A DNA stretch of 64,000 nucleotides from assembly GCA_964020085.1 (NCBI GenBank), contig OZ026608.1, positions 11,564,044-11,628,043 of the forward strand, in the 5' to 3' direction. The notes beneath the pieces are model-generated. The model did no database searches and had not been told where the DNA came from. It saw nothing but the letters and a program-made list of their open reading frames with translations. This document shows, in pieces, positions 1 to 11,750 of the stretch (position 1 is the first letter of the stretch; each line of letters begins with the position of its first letter). The position numbers and the translations under genes were made by a program. Source of the DNA: Micromussa lordhowensis (Eukaryota; Cnidaria; Anthozoa; Scleractinia; Lobophylliidae).

Positions 1-206
1 CTGGCCATTGTTTGAGCTATCTATCATTGATAATCAATGTCATGTATCAGGTGTGCAATAAAGTGAGAACAGACTCATTATATGTGGGAAAAGTTCGGGT
101 AAGGGATGTACTGACAAGGCTTAGATTTAAAACAATGACATAGATGGTAGTAAATTTAGTATTCAGTCTGGTGTACAGTTTTATAGTGGAAAACATGTCT
201 ACAAAC

Positions 207-3200
207 CTTGAAAGGAAGTACACCAGCAACAAAAGCACAACCAGTTATCCTGACTAAGGATCCTCTCTCCAGTAACTGTAATGGCTTCAGCTGCTTAACT
301 GGCTTCACTTTCACATGAATCTCTCCTCCACCTTTGGGATAATAGCCTCTTGTGAAAAAAAGTTGGAACAATAAATTAAACAAATTTTAATAAACTATTT
401 TAAAATGCAAATTTGTTCAATGCAAGTAATTTGTTCAGGTTTTGTTAAAGAGAATTAGATTGTGTAACGAGCTCTGTAGACTAGCATTCCCAAGAAAGTA
501 TCAATTAAATGAACCCAACTCTATTTATAATTTACTGAAAATTCATCTTCCATAAGTCTATAAATAGCCCACACAACACCAGAGCACTAGGGATGGACCG
601 CTATTTTTGAGGATGGTGAGGGGTGCTAGGCAATAACTGAGAAAAATTCCTCTACAAGAAAAAGTGACAGAATACATTAATATGCAAAAACTTAGGGCAA
701 ATCAAAATATTTCTTCCATGAACTGCTGCTGAAAAAGAATTGTTGTTCAGATAGCATAGCATGAAACAACTACATTTAATCTTGACTACATTTAGATGCA
801 ATGCTAGTAAGTGTCAAGTAAAAATATCAGTTAATGAATGTAAGTCCATTACAATTTGTCCCCCATCCCCACTTCCCTGGAACATCTTGTCAGGCAGCCC
901 TAATGTCAGTTAACTGGTATTCATTACATGCTTAGATGAAAGGAGGCTTATAAATGTAAAAATAATGTTGCTTTGATTAGCTGTGTTTAAGTTTTAAGTT
1001 ACCCATTATTATTATCTGAATGTGTCAAATTAACTAACCTTCTTACAATGTCACAATCAAACTCTACACCCAATCTTTTTACAATGGGTCTAAAAACCTG
1101 TAGAAGGTAATTAGAAAATCTACAAACATACATCATTATTAATGGTCATAAATATACTTAATATTTATTAGGTACTTTTACGTTGACTAATGAAGTAAGG
1201 TGGCTGATAAATAGGAAAATATCTCAGTTTGCAAACAAATATAATTATAATTATTGAACAAGAGCCAAGTAAATTAGATAGTAAATCAAGAGAATCATTT
1301 ACTATTTCCCCTGGAAAGTTCTGAAACTCTTAGCTTAGCTGTTGTATGCTGTGGAAACTAGTAAGAGTTAAGTACCATGCTCTAGAACCTCTGCCTCACA
1401 AAGTGTCAGCTTATACTAAAACCCATTACTATTTAGACCTTTCTATACTTGTCAAACAGGATCAAAATGTTGAAAAGTGATACATATATGTCCAAATTTC
1501 AATATATATATCCAAATTGTAATATATGTATCCAAATGGTAATATATATGTTGCAGGTCAAAATGAAATTCAGGTTAAAATGATTTTAACCTAGTTTGAT
1601 TCTCAATTTCTTTTGTCTTCTTAACCCTAATTATTCATGGTCCATGAATAATTAGGGTAAAGAACAGAGGAATTTCATTTTAACGTGAATTTCATTTTGA
1701 CCTGCAACATACATGTATATTAATCCAAATTGTAATATATATATCGAAATGGTAATATATATAATTATCCAAAATGCCAATAGATTTGTATTAAAATGCT
1801 ATGTCCACTGTCCGTTTTATATATAACTTTTTACACTTCCTCACGTACTTGCGGAGAGTTCGATGTATATATGTCACACAATTTTTTGACATATACATTT
1901 TTTGTGATAAGTACTTCATGTAAGTGTTCATGAACTGACTCGCATCCCCAGGCAAACAACATTGCTGCCCAGTGGATTCCAAATATTGATTCCTTTTTTG
2001 ATTCTCTGGTGAGAGTCATATGGGGAGCAAGAACTCACTTGTCCACAGACCAAGTCAACAGTGCAGAATTCTGGTGCAGCACACTTGACAAATATGAGCG
2101 AACTTTGAGGTTGTTGTTAGCTAGAGTGGAGCTAGCTAGTAGGGCTACCTTCGGAGAGGTTGTCATGTCAGTAATCATGAACTGGACAAAAAAGCTGTAA
2201 GTTGGAAAATGACACTGCATTAAATTTGCCTAAGTATTATATCTTAGTCAAAAATTGAATCTTACAATAACTTACATCAGTCATATACTCGATTGGTGGT
2301 GCCATTTCTGCATTTGTCCCGCCCTTCAGAATCAACTTGGATACCTCAGGTGCATATAACAAACATGGTAGAGCTAACTGCATTAGCAGACTAACACTCC
2401 TGCATATTCAAGAAAAACAAATATTGTTTACCTTTTTCTTGTATATTTTTACATAACTCAGGGGTCAACATTAACTTTTTATGTCAGTTGTCCTTCGGAC
2501 AACAAAGCCTTACAATCTAGTTGCCCGAGGAAGAATTTTAGTTGCCCAAAACATTCGGTACAAGCAAATGAAATAAAGCTTCAACATTTTCTCTTGTAAT
2601 TGTTCATTCATGTTGCGGATATTCTGTAGTATTCCGGCGTCTGGATTCTTTGCTGCCTTGTCTGCCTCAAAACATTTCCAGTGTCCCTGAGACTTGCCAT
2701 GTACTTGTATGTTTTGAAGTCTACAGCTCTGCGTACCAAGAAAAAACGAGCCTGTGCGATCGGCAACCTTGGGGTATTTTCTACACAACAAACAGAACAT
2801 TTCATTTTTAACGTCATCATGGTCCAGCCAAGAATGATCTTTTTTCCAGCTTTCTAAGAACTTCCTTGTTCTCTTACACTCATATGAACTTGAAGAAGTA
2901 GCCTTGACAGAGCCTTTGGACTGTGCTGAAGATTCACCTGCTTGAATACTTCCTTCTCCATCTTTTTTCCGTTTATTGCTTGGTTCACAATCTGAACATT
3001 TGCTGCTTGTAAAGCCAAATCGAAGTAGGTTTGAACTCATGGTAATTTTCTTCGTTCGCGATTGAAATCTTCATGTTGGTTAAGTTATTCGTTTTTTTCA
3101 TGCACGTGCAGAATCATGTGCTGTACGGCAGGTATATTTTGCAGGTTGCAGGTTGAAACAACTTGTTTATTTGAGTCAAAGTCGAATAAACCCCAGTATA

Positions 3201-5346
3201 GAGGCTAACCGCAAGCAACCTAAGCTAATTTAGGCTAACCGGAGTGCTATTCAGGCTGATCGAAGTGCTAAGTAGACTCACTCAGACTTAAAAGTCCATT
3301 TTTCAACCTACAACCTGCAACCTGCAAAACATACCTCCCCTGTGCTGTAACGAATTGTCTAGACATGTCTAGACAAACTGGCATGTTTCACGCTTGAACA
3401 AATAAATCGTCTGTGGTAGCTCAAAACTGGTTGGACCTCAGTTCTGTATTTTATGAGTCTGACACCAGATTAGCGATAGAATAAACTATTAAACAATATT
3501 GTAAACTAAAAAATCCACATTATCTCACATTTTGAAGGTGCTAACACAAACTGACCTATGTGACAGTTTTTCTAGACAATTTGGCTAGACAATTTTTTCA
3601 CACTTCAGTTAACACGGGAAAGAAAAAAGAGCGAGCTTGAGAAAGTCACACAATTTACTCTGCTGATATTACTCTGAGAATAAAAGTTGTTATCAGCAAT
3701 TTGCTACTCAGAGAAGCTGTTTAACTTTGAGTTTTTCTCCCTATAAGGTACTTAAAGTATCTGAGTTTTTCATGCTAACCTACAACTGTCACAAAAATTT
3801 TCAGTTGCCCGATTGGGCAACTAGGATCTGAAAACTTAGTTGCCCCGATGAAATTTTTAGTTGCCCCGGGCAAGCGGGCAGCCGTTAATGTTGAGCCCTG
3901 TCACTTGGAAAGTGTTGATAGTAATAATTCTTAATATGTACAACAATGTTTAACCAGCTTTCTGCAAATACTCTCAAGTGACAGTTGCTTAGAACCACAG
4001 GATAGCCAGATTTACAAAATGAATCCCAGCAGTTGAGCTGTTGTGAGTCTGGACACCCTGTGTCTAAACCAATACAACTAACATGTAGGTAGTCTACTTA
4101 CCCAGCTGTTCGAGTATCTGCAATAAATATCCCAGATCCAATATTTGAAGGAAGGAGGGTCACTGATGTGGAACCAATTTTGTCACCATTAAGTTTTCCA
4201 GAAGTAATGTCTCTTATGAGCTGCAGCCCTGAAACATAAATTAGTGTATTTAATAAGCATCTGTTAACATGATGGTATACCTTTGTATCAGGGTATGTAA
4301 GAGTATGTACATGGCTTCAGATGAAAAATTGTTAGGAAAACTTGACAATAATGCTGGGAAGAAACACAATCAAAAGGGATAAACAACACTCCTGTTGACA
4401 ACACTTTGTACTCAATGAGCTGAAACTAGACATGTCTGCCCACACTGATAACTATCTGCTTTGTAAAATCCTTGTATTTGAAGACGTAAAATATAATGAA
4501 CCCTGCAAGGGTAGGGAAGTTTGACAATATGATAACAACAACATTCGACTCACTGACCAACAGGTGACCAACTGTCAACAGTAAGCAACAGTTGGCAGAC
4601 AGTCAGCCAACTGCTGACTGGGAACGTTCTTCGCTTTGGCCGACAATATTACGCTTAACTTAAGTCAATACCAATCATATGTTGAGGTCTCAGCCCTGGT
4701 GTGGATCTGCCTGCTCTGATATTTTGGACACAAACTGAAGAATTCAACAGGCAAGCAAAGCTCACTGCATTCCTGAGGATTTGACCACCCTAGAAAAAAG
4801 AAAAGTGCTTTAATCATGTAGTTTGATTTTGTTCTGACCTGTGATTTGGTATATAATGTAGTAATATAATTAAGCAAATTAAACACAGTAACTCAAGTCC
4901 CAGAAGAAGTAACCCATAAATCTAAAACATCTACCATTTGTCAACCGACCAATCTCAGTAAACTAAAAATGTTCCCAGAGAATGCAAATTACATATAAAG
5001 ATTTTACATTGTCTATATCAAGTATAAATGTATGCATTCCCTATGGAAAATTATGACGGGCACTGTAACTTCCGTTGCTTTTCATAACCAGTCAAGTTAC
5101 ATTTGAGGTCATTACTTTCGCGATTTGCTGATATTAAACCGATAAATTATATTGCTTCTTTCGAAAAGTGTTTCGAAGGGTCGCGTTATCCTGTACACCT
5201 CTCTCAGCTCTCTGTAATTGGCTCAAAGAACGTGTTTGAGTTGAAACAGCAGTTTCTTCAACTTCAACTTCTCTTCACATTACCCCTTCCATTATGCTGC
5301 CGTCGATCATTATAGTCCCATTTGAACATTCTTCACTGGAAGCCAT
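207..5346 (-). CDS. RTCA: RNA 3'-terminal phosphate cyclase, six coding exons, 3' end outside window
   Basis: RtcA-family enzymes convert an RNA 3'-phosphate to a 2',3'-cyclic phosphate using ATP. Coding exons, in transcription order, are 5284-5346, 4672-4789, 4102-4228, 2276-2399, 1039-1097 and 207-348. All have GT donors and AG acceptors, and phases match at each junction (running totals 63, 181, 308, 432, 491 and 633 nt). The start at 5346 opens MASSEEC, and the first junction gives the family signature SIMEGGGQILR. Later blocks are [59 protein letters not shown] and FVAGVLPFK, all in the expected RTCA order. This gives 211 of roughly 360 residues; the remaining exons lie beyond position 1. 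The GYYPKGGGE block favours RTCA over its paralogue RCL1. The intron at 2400-4101 contains a hAT-like element with a nested MITE. Confidence 0.93.
1480..1790. repeat. Palindromic MITE inside short AT-rich repeats
   Basis: A foldback element at about 1551-1708 has arms starting TTGCAGGTCAAAATGAAATT and ending in the reverse complement, with a second internal hairpin centred near 1640 (TAACCCTAATTATTCATGG and its complement). It sits in a series of imperfect 20-bp units of the form AATATATATNTCCAAATNGT, three or four before and two or three after, so it inserted into an existing short tandem array. It lies in an RTCA intron (349-1038 and 1098-2275 hold no recognisable exon). Confidence 0.7.
2510..3040 (-). 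pseudogene. TTF-type zinc-finger ORF of a hAT-like transposase, N-terminal part only
   Basis: This is a 176-residue ORF starting [20 protein letters not shown]. Around residues 60-125 it has the pattern of the TTF-type zinc finger found before hAT dimerisation and catalytic domains: a [20 protein letters not shown] block, then [20 protein letters not shown] and a terminal H-x-K-C. No catalytic hAT region follows inside the inverted repeats, and the last residues run into the left terminal repeat. It is therefore a truncated transposase exon or a captured fragment. No partner gene is visible. Confidence 0.6.
3126..3340. mobile_element. 215-bp MITE with 9-bp target duplication, nested in the hAT-like element
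   Basis: Inverted ends share AGGTATRTTTTGCAGGTTGC and continue into GGTTG. The 9-bp word TGTGCTGTA flanks both sides (3117-3125 and 3341-3349). A 9-bp duplication is typical of Mutator-like elements, so a MULE-type origin is possible. The interior has short repeats of GAGGCTAACCG type and no ORF. Confidence 0.75.
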
Positions 5347-6440
<1,094 letters not shown>

Positions 6441-6614
6441 TCCATACAATCATCATTAAACATCAATAATTATACGATTTGTTGCAGTCAATAATTCGGA
6501 ACGGCGAGCTTCATCGCGCAACAGAACCAAGTGGTCTAGTCATCTGGGTTATACTACTGTGGGCTGTCGAAAATTCAGTTTGTTTGTCTATATTTTTAAG
6601 TCAGCCACAATTGG

Positions 6615-6762
6615 CCAATTTCGATATATTAAAATTCAGCCTAAAACAATAGACCTCAGCACGAGGCTCGTGGGAATAAACCCCACAAACTCTGTAGTTA
6701 TTCCCACGAGCCTCGTGCTGAGGTCTATTGTTTTAGGCTGAATTTTAATATATCGAAATTGG
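6615..6762. mobile_element. Foldback MITE with perfect 64-bp arms, copy A
   Basis: Arms 6615-6678 and 6699-6762 are exact reverse complements around a 20-bp spacer. The arms begin CCAATTTCGATATATTAAAA and include CCTCAGCACGAGGCTCGTGG. A diverged relative lies at about 25982-26149. It has no ORF of its own and would form a very stable hairpin. Confidence 0.85.
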
Positions 6763-6779
6763 GCTATTGTTTTTTAGGC

Positions 6780-7365
6780 CCTGTTTTACGACGATCATTA
6801 TATACTTTTTAAAATATATAACGATCGTGGAATTGAAAGCTTGTGGAATAATTGTTAAATATTAAAGATTTGTTTTGCAAAGAAATTTATTAGGTGCCAG
6901 AAAATTGATCATTAATTTGATTGCGTCATAATTTGGGCACACATAGTTAAATACGTCATTATTAAAGTTCAATTATGACCGTGAAAAATTAAAGTTCGTT
7001 TGAGGACCCTTCGCCGTGGCATTCTTGTCTGAAAAAAAACACTCATTCGAGTTTTTCGACAATTTAAAGAACTAATTTAGAAGCAAACGGAACAATATTT
7101 CCGAAACCTTAGCAAAGTTGAATAACAAGGAAAGAGGCAAGAAAACGGAAGGGAAACTATTAGACTCGTCGCAAGGTTAAAAAAATCTGACTACGTGGAA
7201 TTCGCAATGAGTTGTGTTTTATTAGTGTAGGTAACCGAATGAATGCAGATGAATGCAGCAAAATAAAACAAATGAAATTACTAGATAGAGATAGCAAGAC
7301 AATTTGTAACCGATAAATTTTTATTCAACGTCATTTAGCCTGCGATGGTTTCAATCATTCCTTAT
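6780..7365. other. No gene or named repeat seen
   Basis: The stretch is AT-rich noncoding sequence. No splice-compatible exon, inverted repeat or tandem array was recognised by eye. Confidence 0.35.
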
Positions 7366-7650
7366 GCAAATGAATACTTGAAAGATCATATATTTTGAAC
7401 TGCTGAACTATCTTTCTCTGCAGTTCAAAATATATGATCTTTCAGATATTCATTTGCATTCTTCACCTTCACGGGCATATTACGAACAATGTGACCAGAG
7501 CACTGCTCCGGCATCGCAGGCATCGCAGAGATCATGCAACACAACTTAAGCAGTTGTGAAAATAAAGCTCTACCAACTGAGCTATCAAGCCGTCTGGGAG
7601 CTGGTCACATTGTGAGTTCGTAATATACCCGTTGAAGGTGAATAATAAAA
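7366..7650. mobile_element. Inverted-repeat element with tRNA-like core, plus adjacent palindrome
   Basis: At about 7371-7450 a palindrome has arms GAAAGATCATATATTTTGAA and complement. Directly after it, arms starting TTCACCTTCACGGGCATATT and ending in the complement (AATATACCCGTTGAAGGTGA) enclose about 190 bp. Inside are pieces of a tRNA-like sequence, including box A on the minus strand (AGCTCAGTTGGTAGAGC reads opposite to AGCTCTACCAACTGAGCT). The same family recurs at 21080-21560. Confidence 0.65.
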
Positions 7651-7899
7651 ATGTTTGGTTTTTCTTTTACAAAGAACTCCGATAAAAAGAAAGGATATCG
7701 ATTATCAAAATGTCAATTATCTTCACTCCAATCGCTTGGTGTCGTCGTTTTGTCGAAGGCTAACTAGTTTGAGTTTTATCTATCAGGTTTTAGCGCACTC
7801 TTTCTTACGAGGTGCTTTCTGAAAGTAGTGCATTTTAAGGTCGTGAAAGCTCGTGAAAAATTCAATAATTTATTTTAGAAAATAACCCAAAGCAAATAC

Positions 7900-8129
7900 G
7901 GACGCCGATTGGTTTAAAACCGTGTTTCTATAACTCGATAGAAACACAGAAATAGCACGAGCTGTTGACGTAATGATGGCGCGAACAAAGAGAATTTACA
8001 TTTTGATGATCGAAGTAAACAAGTTGTTTTACTTTTTCTTCGTCCCGGTATTTTCTAAAAGAAATAGAAAACATGTTCTCCGTGTTCCTATCGAGTTATA
8101 GAAACACTCGTGAAAGTTTGGGAGAACTC

Positions 8130-8160
<31 letters not shown>

Positions 8161-8161
8161 C

Positions 8162-8192
<31 letters not shown>

Positions 8193-8260
8193 CTTTCACT
8201 CGTGTTTCTATAACTCGATAGAAACACGGCACATGTTTTCTATTTCTTAAATATTTTATT
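7900..8260. mobile_element. Long foldback element
   Basis: A large palindrome is centred near 8153. Arms of roughly 95 bp run from about 8059-8150 and 8158-8250 and contain TAGAAACACTCGTGAAAGTT and GTTATAGAAACAC with complements. A related stretch with CACGAGCTGTT and an AATGATGGC motif lies left of it (7940-7985), and a weaker relative is at 33080-33200. The ORF overlapping the arms is a by-product of the palindrome. Confidence 0.7.
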
Positions 8261-8641
8261 TCAAAATTCTTGGTATAGTCTATATACTTTATTTGATATG
8301 GGGCTTAGGTGTCTTTAGGTGTCGGCTTGATCGACATTGAAAACACCTGATATTCGATCTCTTTTTATTAATGATGAAGTTTTGTTAAGCTTGATCATTG
8401 CTGGCGTGTTCTGTTTTATACCACTTACAACGTAACAAAGAACAATAAAATTCTGACTGCTACATATAACATGTCCTCAATACGCAGTGTCACCGTCTGA
8501 CCTGCCCCTTTGAGACACAAGTTTCTCGACAAGACAAATCTTTACAAAATCTTTCTGCTGCGCCCAATTGTTATCGCGAAATCTCGCAAATAATTTGCGA
8601 CATTTTGTTTCCGTGCAGAGATCGGACGACTTCCTACGCGC
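8261..8641. other. No gene seen
   Basis: Noncoding stretch between two mobile elements. No exon, RNA gene or clear repeat was recognised. Confidence 0.35.
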
Positions 8642-9330
8642 TAATCTCGTTTCCAGATCTCTTGTGGACGAAGCCGAAGGCGAGATCTGGCCAAATCCAA
8701 TTTGCACCACGTGACCACCTGTCAGGAATGTGACAGGGGAAGCAAGTGCGCATGCGCAACATAAATTTCCAAAATGGAGGAGCAGTAAGGACAAAATTTG
8801 CGTTTAAATGCGACTCTTTTTCTGCCTTTGCGCACCACAAGGCGAGGTAAAAGGGCTTGATTTTGGTGAGTTCCGAGTCCGCTTGACATTCTCACCTCCT
8901 TTCCCAAGATTAATCTGCGTTGTGGCGCATCTCGTTTGAGATGCAAGCAGCTTGTCCCGCAGATTTAACAGCGTTCTGTAACAGTTCCTGCACAGGTGCT
9001 TAGGAAAACAGTCGTCCTCCTGTACTATCACTTTTGCAAACTCGCTTATCAAGCGCTGCAATTTTACGGTTTTTCCGTAATCCGAAAAAATCGCGAACCT
9101 CTGGTTGGTATTTGAGATGGCACAAGTTTTTATCAATGTTGGAAATTTCTCTGACTGCCCCATATTTGTTACTTTTGTCACATTCAAGTTTGCTGCGGAA
9201 AACCGCGTCAATTTTCAAAGAGGGGATTGGACAGGAGTCAAATGCAGCAGCCAATCAAGAAAAACAAATTTTCTTACTTTGCCAGATCTCGCCTTTGGCT
9301 TCGTCCACAAGAGATCTGGGAACGAGATTA
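8642..9330 (-). mobile_element. DNA element with 50-bp inverted ends, joined to the Penelope-like element
   Basis: The ends 8642-8691 and 9281-9330 are reverse complements with about two mismatches over 50 bp, beginning TAATCTCGTTYCCAGATCTC and including GGACGAAGCC. A TA dinucleotide at each edge could be the target duplication. The right end abuts the Penelope-like reading frame exactly: the first in-frame stop upstream of that ORF (9329-9331) is made by the terminal repeat. This suggests the element cut off the 5' part of the retroelement. Confidence 0.65.
8804..9211 (-). CDS. Small ORF with ZAD-like cysteine motif, inside the 50-bp-TIR element
   Basis: This is a 135-residue ORF. Residues about 30-95 (IFSDYGKTVKLQRLISEFAK, then FPKHLCRNCYRTLLNLRDKL) resemble the layout of zinc-finger-associated (ZAD-type) domains, with a C-x2-C in the second half and a weaker single cysteine (KTC) in the first. 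The tail is basic and serine-rich. The element has no visible catalytic transposase, so the ORF is probably a remnant DNA-binding exon. The ZAD call is by pattern only and is weak. Confidence 0.35.
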   Translation of the reverse strand: MTRFSAANLNVTKVTNMGQSEKFPTLIKTCAISNTNQRFAIFSDYGKTVKLQRLISEFAKVIVQEDDCFPKHLCRNCYRTLLNLRDKLLASQTRCATTQINLGKGGENVKRTRNSPKSSPFTSPCGAQRQKKSRI

Positions 9331-9415
9331 AATTCTTGAAAGCCTTAGCATCGTAGTTACTATTCCAGAAAATCTTTCGCTTTCCGATGCAGAGAAATCC
9401 GTCCTCAGCAAGGGC

Positions 9416-11236
9416 TTGAATTTTGTTCCAATATCCAAAAACCTTGAGGAATTCTCGGTTAAGCATGATGTTGAAAAATTTCTTCGCCGCGTTCAACTTA
9501 AAGACAAAGAGGATGATTCTAACACCTCGGACAAAGATATAGTTTTCGAGACGCTTCAGACTCGAAAATCGAAGTGGACTCCCCCAGAGGGCCAGTTCGC
9601 CTCTTTAGATTTTTTCATCAATAAATGCCGTCATGACATCAACAAAATAAATTTCAATCGTAACACCAAATTTTCTAACCTTTCTTCGGAAGAGAGGGCG
9701 GCGCTTAAAAATCTTAGTAAGCGCAGAGACATAATTGTGAAAGCGGCCGACAAAGGCGGCGCTTTGGTTGTTTGGCGGGCCAACCTCTACCAAAAAGAAG
9801 CTTTGCGGCAACTTTCCGACACCTCTTTTTATGCCAAAGTTGATAAAGATCTCACTTCCACTAACCAACAAATTGTCAAGAGCACCATTAACGAACTTAT
9901 AGTAAAACCAGATTTGCCGGCTACTGCTACAAATCTCATCATCACCACTCCTAGAACTTCATGTATTTACTTTTTACCTAAAATTCACAAACCTAACAAC
10001 CCAGGCCGACCTATCGTCCCTGCGTGTAGTTGTCCTACCGAACTCATTTCTAGCTATTTAGACAAAATTATGGCACCTATCGTCAGATCTTTACCGTCTT
10101 ACGTTAAAGACAGTCAACACGGACTTCAAATTTTTCGCGATTTCAATTTCCTGGGTGAAGACAAACTTATTTTTACTATGGATATTACATCCCTTTACAC
10201 CGTCATCCCTAATGGCGAAGGTCTTCTAGCCCTCAAACATTTTTTTGATCTACGCACTGTTAAGGAACCAAGCTCGGAAACACTGCTCCGCCTGGCTGAA
10301 CTAGTTTTAACACTAAATTGTTTTTCATTCGCTACCAGTTATTATAAACAAATCAATGGTGTGGCCATGGGCACCAAAATGGGACCCAGCTACGCCAATC
10401 TTTTCGTAGGCTACATTGAACACAAATTTTTTAATCAATACAACGGCCCTAAACCTGAGCTCTACCGTCGCTACATTGACGATTGTGTCGGCGCCACGTC
10501 CTCTACCAGAGAGGAACTCAATCAATTTATAACTGCTGCTAATTCGTTTCATCCGGCTCTTAAGTATACCTGGGAAATTTCCAATACTTCTTTAGCATTT
10601 CTAGACATCAAAGTTTCTGTCGAAGGCAACGGTTTATGCACCAGTGTGCACTACAAACCCACAGATTCTCATAGTTATTTGTTGTATTCATCTTCACATC
10701 CATCACACGTCAAGAATTCTATTCCTTATTCTCAGTTTCTTAGACTTCGTCGCCTTTGTAGTGAGGACTCTGATTTTTCCTTTAAATCAGAGGAAATGTG
10801 CAATTTTTTCGACAAACGTGGATATCCTGCCTCTGTTGTTCAAGCAGGCCATCATCGCGCCCAACAAATTGATCGGCAGTCAGCACTACAAACGTCTCAG
10901 AAGGAGAATAATAATAGAATTCCATTCACCCTCACATTTCACCCTCACAATCACGCAGTCAAATCCATCATTCTCAAAAACTTTAAATTACTTCAAAATG
11001 ATCCCGATACTGGTAGAATCTTTTCGCAACCGCCATTAATTTCATTCAAACGCGACAAAAACATAGGTAACTTTTTAGTTAGCAGTGCATTCAAAACGAG
11101 TGAACAACCTGGAACTTTTAAATGCGCACGCGCGCGATGTAAAATTACAACGTTGAGAAATTGTCGGGACCCAAGCGATCCATTAAGATCACAGATCATT
11201 TTACCTGTACCTCAGCCAATGTCATCTACTGTATAA
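9416..11236 (+). pseudogene. Penelope-like reverse transcriptase reading frame
   Basis: This is a 606-residue open frame, or about 634 residues counted from the stop at 9331. It has the PLE N-terminal core, including an AADKGGALVVW block near residue 106 of the 606, the RT palm with FTMDITSLYT and YIDDCVG, and a C-terminal CARARC cysteine motif that normally leads into the GIY-YIG domain. The frame then drifts and ends at 11236. Catalytic aspartates look intact, so the copy decayed mainly by 5' loss and one indel. Confidence 0.85.
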
Positions 11237-11520
11237 CTTGCACTCTTTGCAAAAAGTTATATATTGGCGAAACAGGTAGACGACTAGGCGACCGTTTCCG
11301 AGAACACCTTCGCGACGTAGAGAAAGACGATAAAGACGCTTCTAAACCGGTTGCTAGACACTTTAATCTGCCGAATCATTCTAAACAACATATGGCAGTC
11401 TGCGGCCTCTCCCTACATCAAGGAAGCACAGAAAGCCGCAAAACTCTTGAACAAAGATTTATTTTTCAAATCGGCACTCTTAATCCTCACGGTATCAACG
11501 AACGCTTTTCATTCAACTAA
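11143..11520 (+). pseudogene. GIY-YIG endonuclease domain of the Penelope-like element, out of frame
   Basis: The second frame becomes element-like from about 11143 (VEKLSGPKRSIKIT) and runs to a stop at 11520. It contains NVIYCITC, LYIGETGRRLGDRFREHL and a terminal EQRFIFQIGTLNPHGINERF, the order expected of PLE nucleases. GIY is represented as VIY and YIG as YIG. The arginines of GRRLGDRF are present, and a catalytic glutamate is plausibly the one in KTLEQRF. It overlaps the RT frame out of phase, which I attribute to a short deletion near the CARARC motif. Confidence 0.82.
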
Positions 11521-11750
11521 TTCATTCTGTTGTTTTTCACGTTGACAGGCAACAACCAATAGCGTAGCTCCATATTTCTGTATATAAACCACACACAACC
11601 CACAATTCCTTGATTCGCTCCGACAAAGGCTAACGCTCGAAACGTCAGCTTCCAAATCTCTTTACGGTGGACAATTCACATTATCAACCCAGTTGATAAA
11701 ACCAAATTATCTCTTAAATTCTCGGTACATTTCTTGCCGTCCTCTACAAA
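11521..11750 (+). repeat. pLTR-like 3' tail of the Penelope-like element, possible hammerhead relic
   Basis: The sequence after the stop includes a TATATAAA box at about 11580, then CTCCGACAAAGGCTAACGCT directly followed by CGAAACGTCAGC (about 11618-11650), then CTTTACGGTGG and a ATTATCAACCCAGTTGATAA hairpin. Penelope-like pLTRs are known to carry hammerhead ribozymes. The CGAAAC and GTC elements fit that, but core positions before the stem deviate (CCGACAA against CUGANGA), so this copy is probably inactive. Confidence 0.5.

Larger units (their letters stand above)
2459..3900 (-). mobile_element. hAT-like non-autonomous DNA element in an RTCA intron
   Basis: The ends are inverted repeats: left CAGGGGTCAACATTAAC, right GTTAATGTTGAGCCCTG, with one mismatch over 17 bp. 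Beyond them are several copies of an AGTTGCCC motif near both ends. The CAGGG terminus fits hAT elements, which normally make 8-bp target duplications, but the 8-bp flanks here (ACATAACT and TCACTTGG) do not match, so the insertion is old or the ends are slightly misplaced. It carries a zinc-finger ORF and a nested 215-bp MITE. Confidence 0.65.
9332..11520 (+). mobile_element. Penelope-like retroelement (RT and GIY-YIG), 5'-truncated and frameshifted
   Basis: The open frame runs from 9332 after a stop at the junction with an upstream DNA element; there is no ATG near its start, so it is a 5'-truncated copy. RT motifs appear in order: LPKIHKP, GRPIVPAC, FTMDITSLYT, NGVAMGTKMGPSYAN and the catalytic YIDD at about 10474-10485. 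The fingers-to-thumb layout is that of Penelope-like RTs. After a frameshift near 11140 a second frame encodes the GIY-YIG nuclease domain. Penelope-like elements with GIY-YIG use target-primed reverse transcription. A pLTR-like tail follows at 11521-11750. Confidence 0.9.

Noticed and set aside
156..206. RTCA exon 6 extending to 156
   Set aside because: The frame continues past the GTTTGT donor into non-family sequence (CRHVFHYK); the exon should end at 207.
4530..4640. Additional RTCA exon around CAACTG repeats
   Set aside because: Exons 2 and 3 join in phase without it, and the sequence is a short CAGTTGGC-type repeat.
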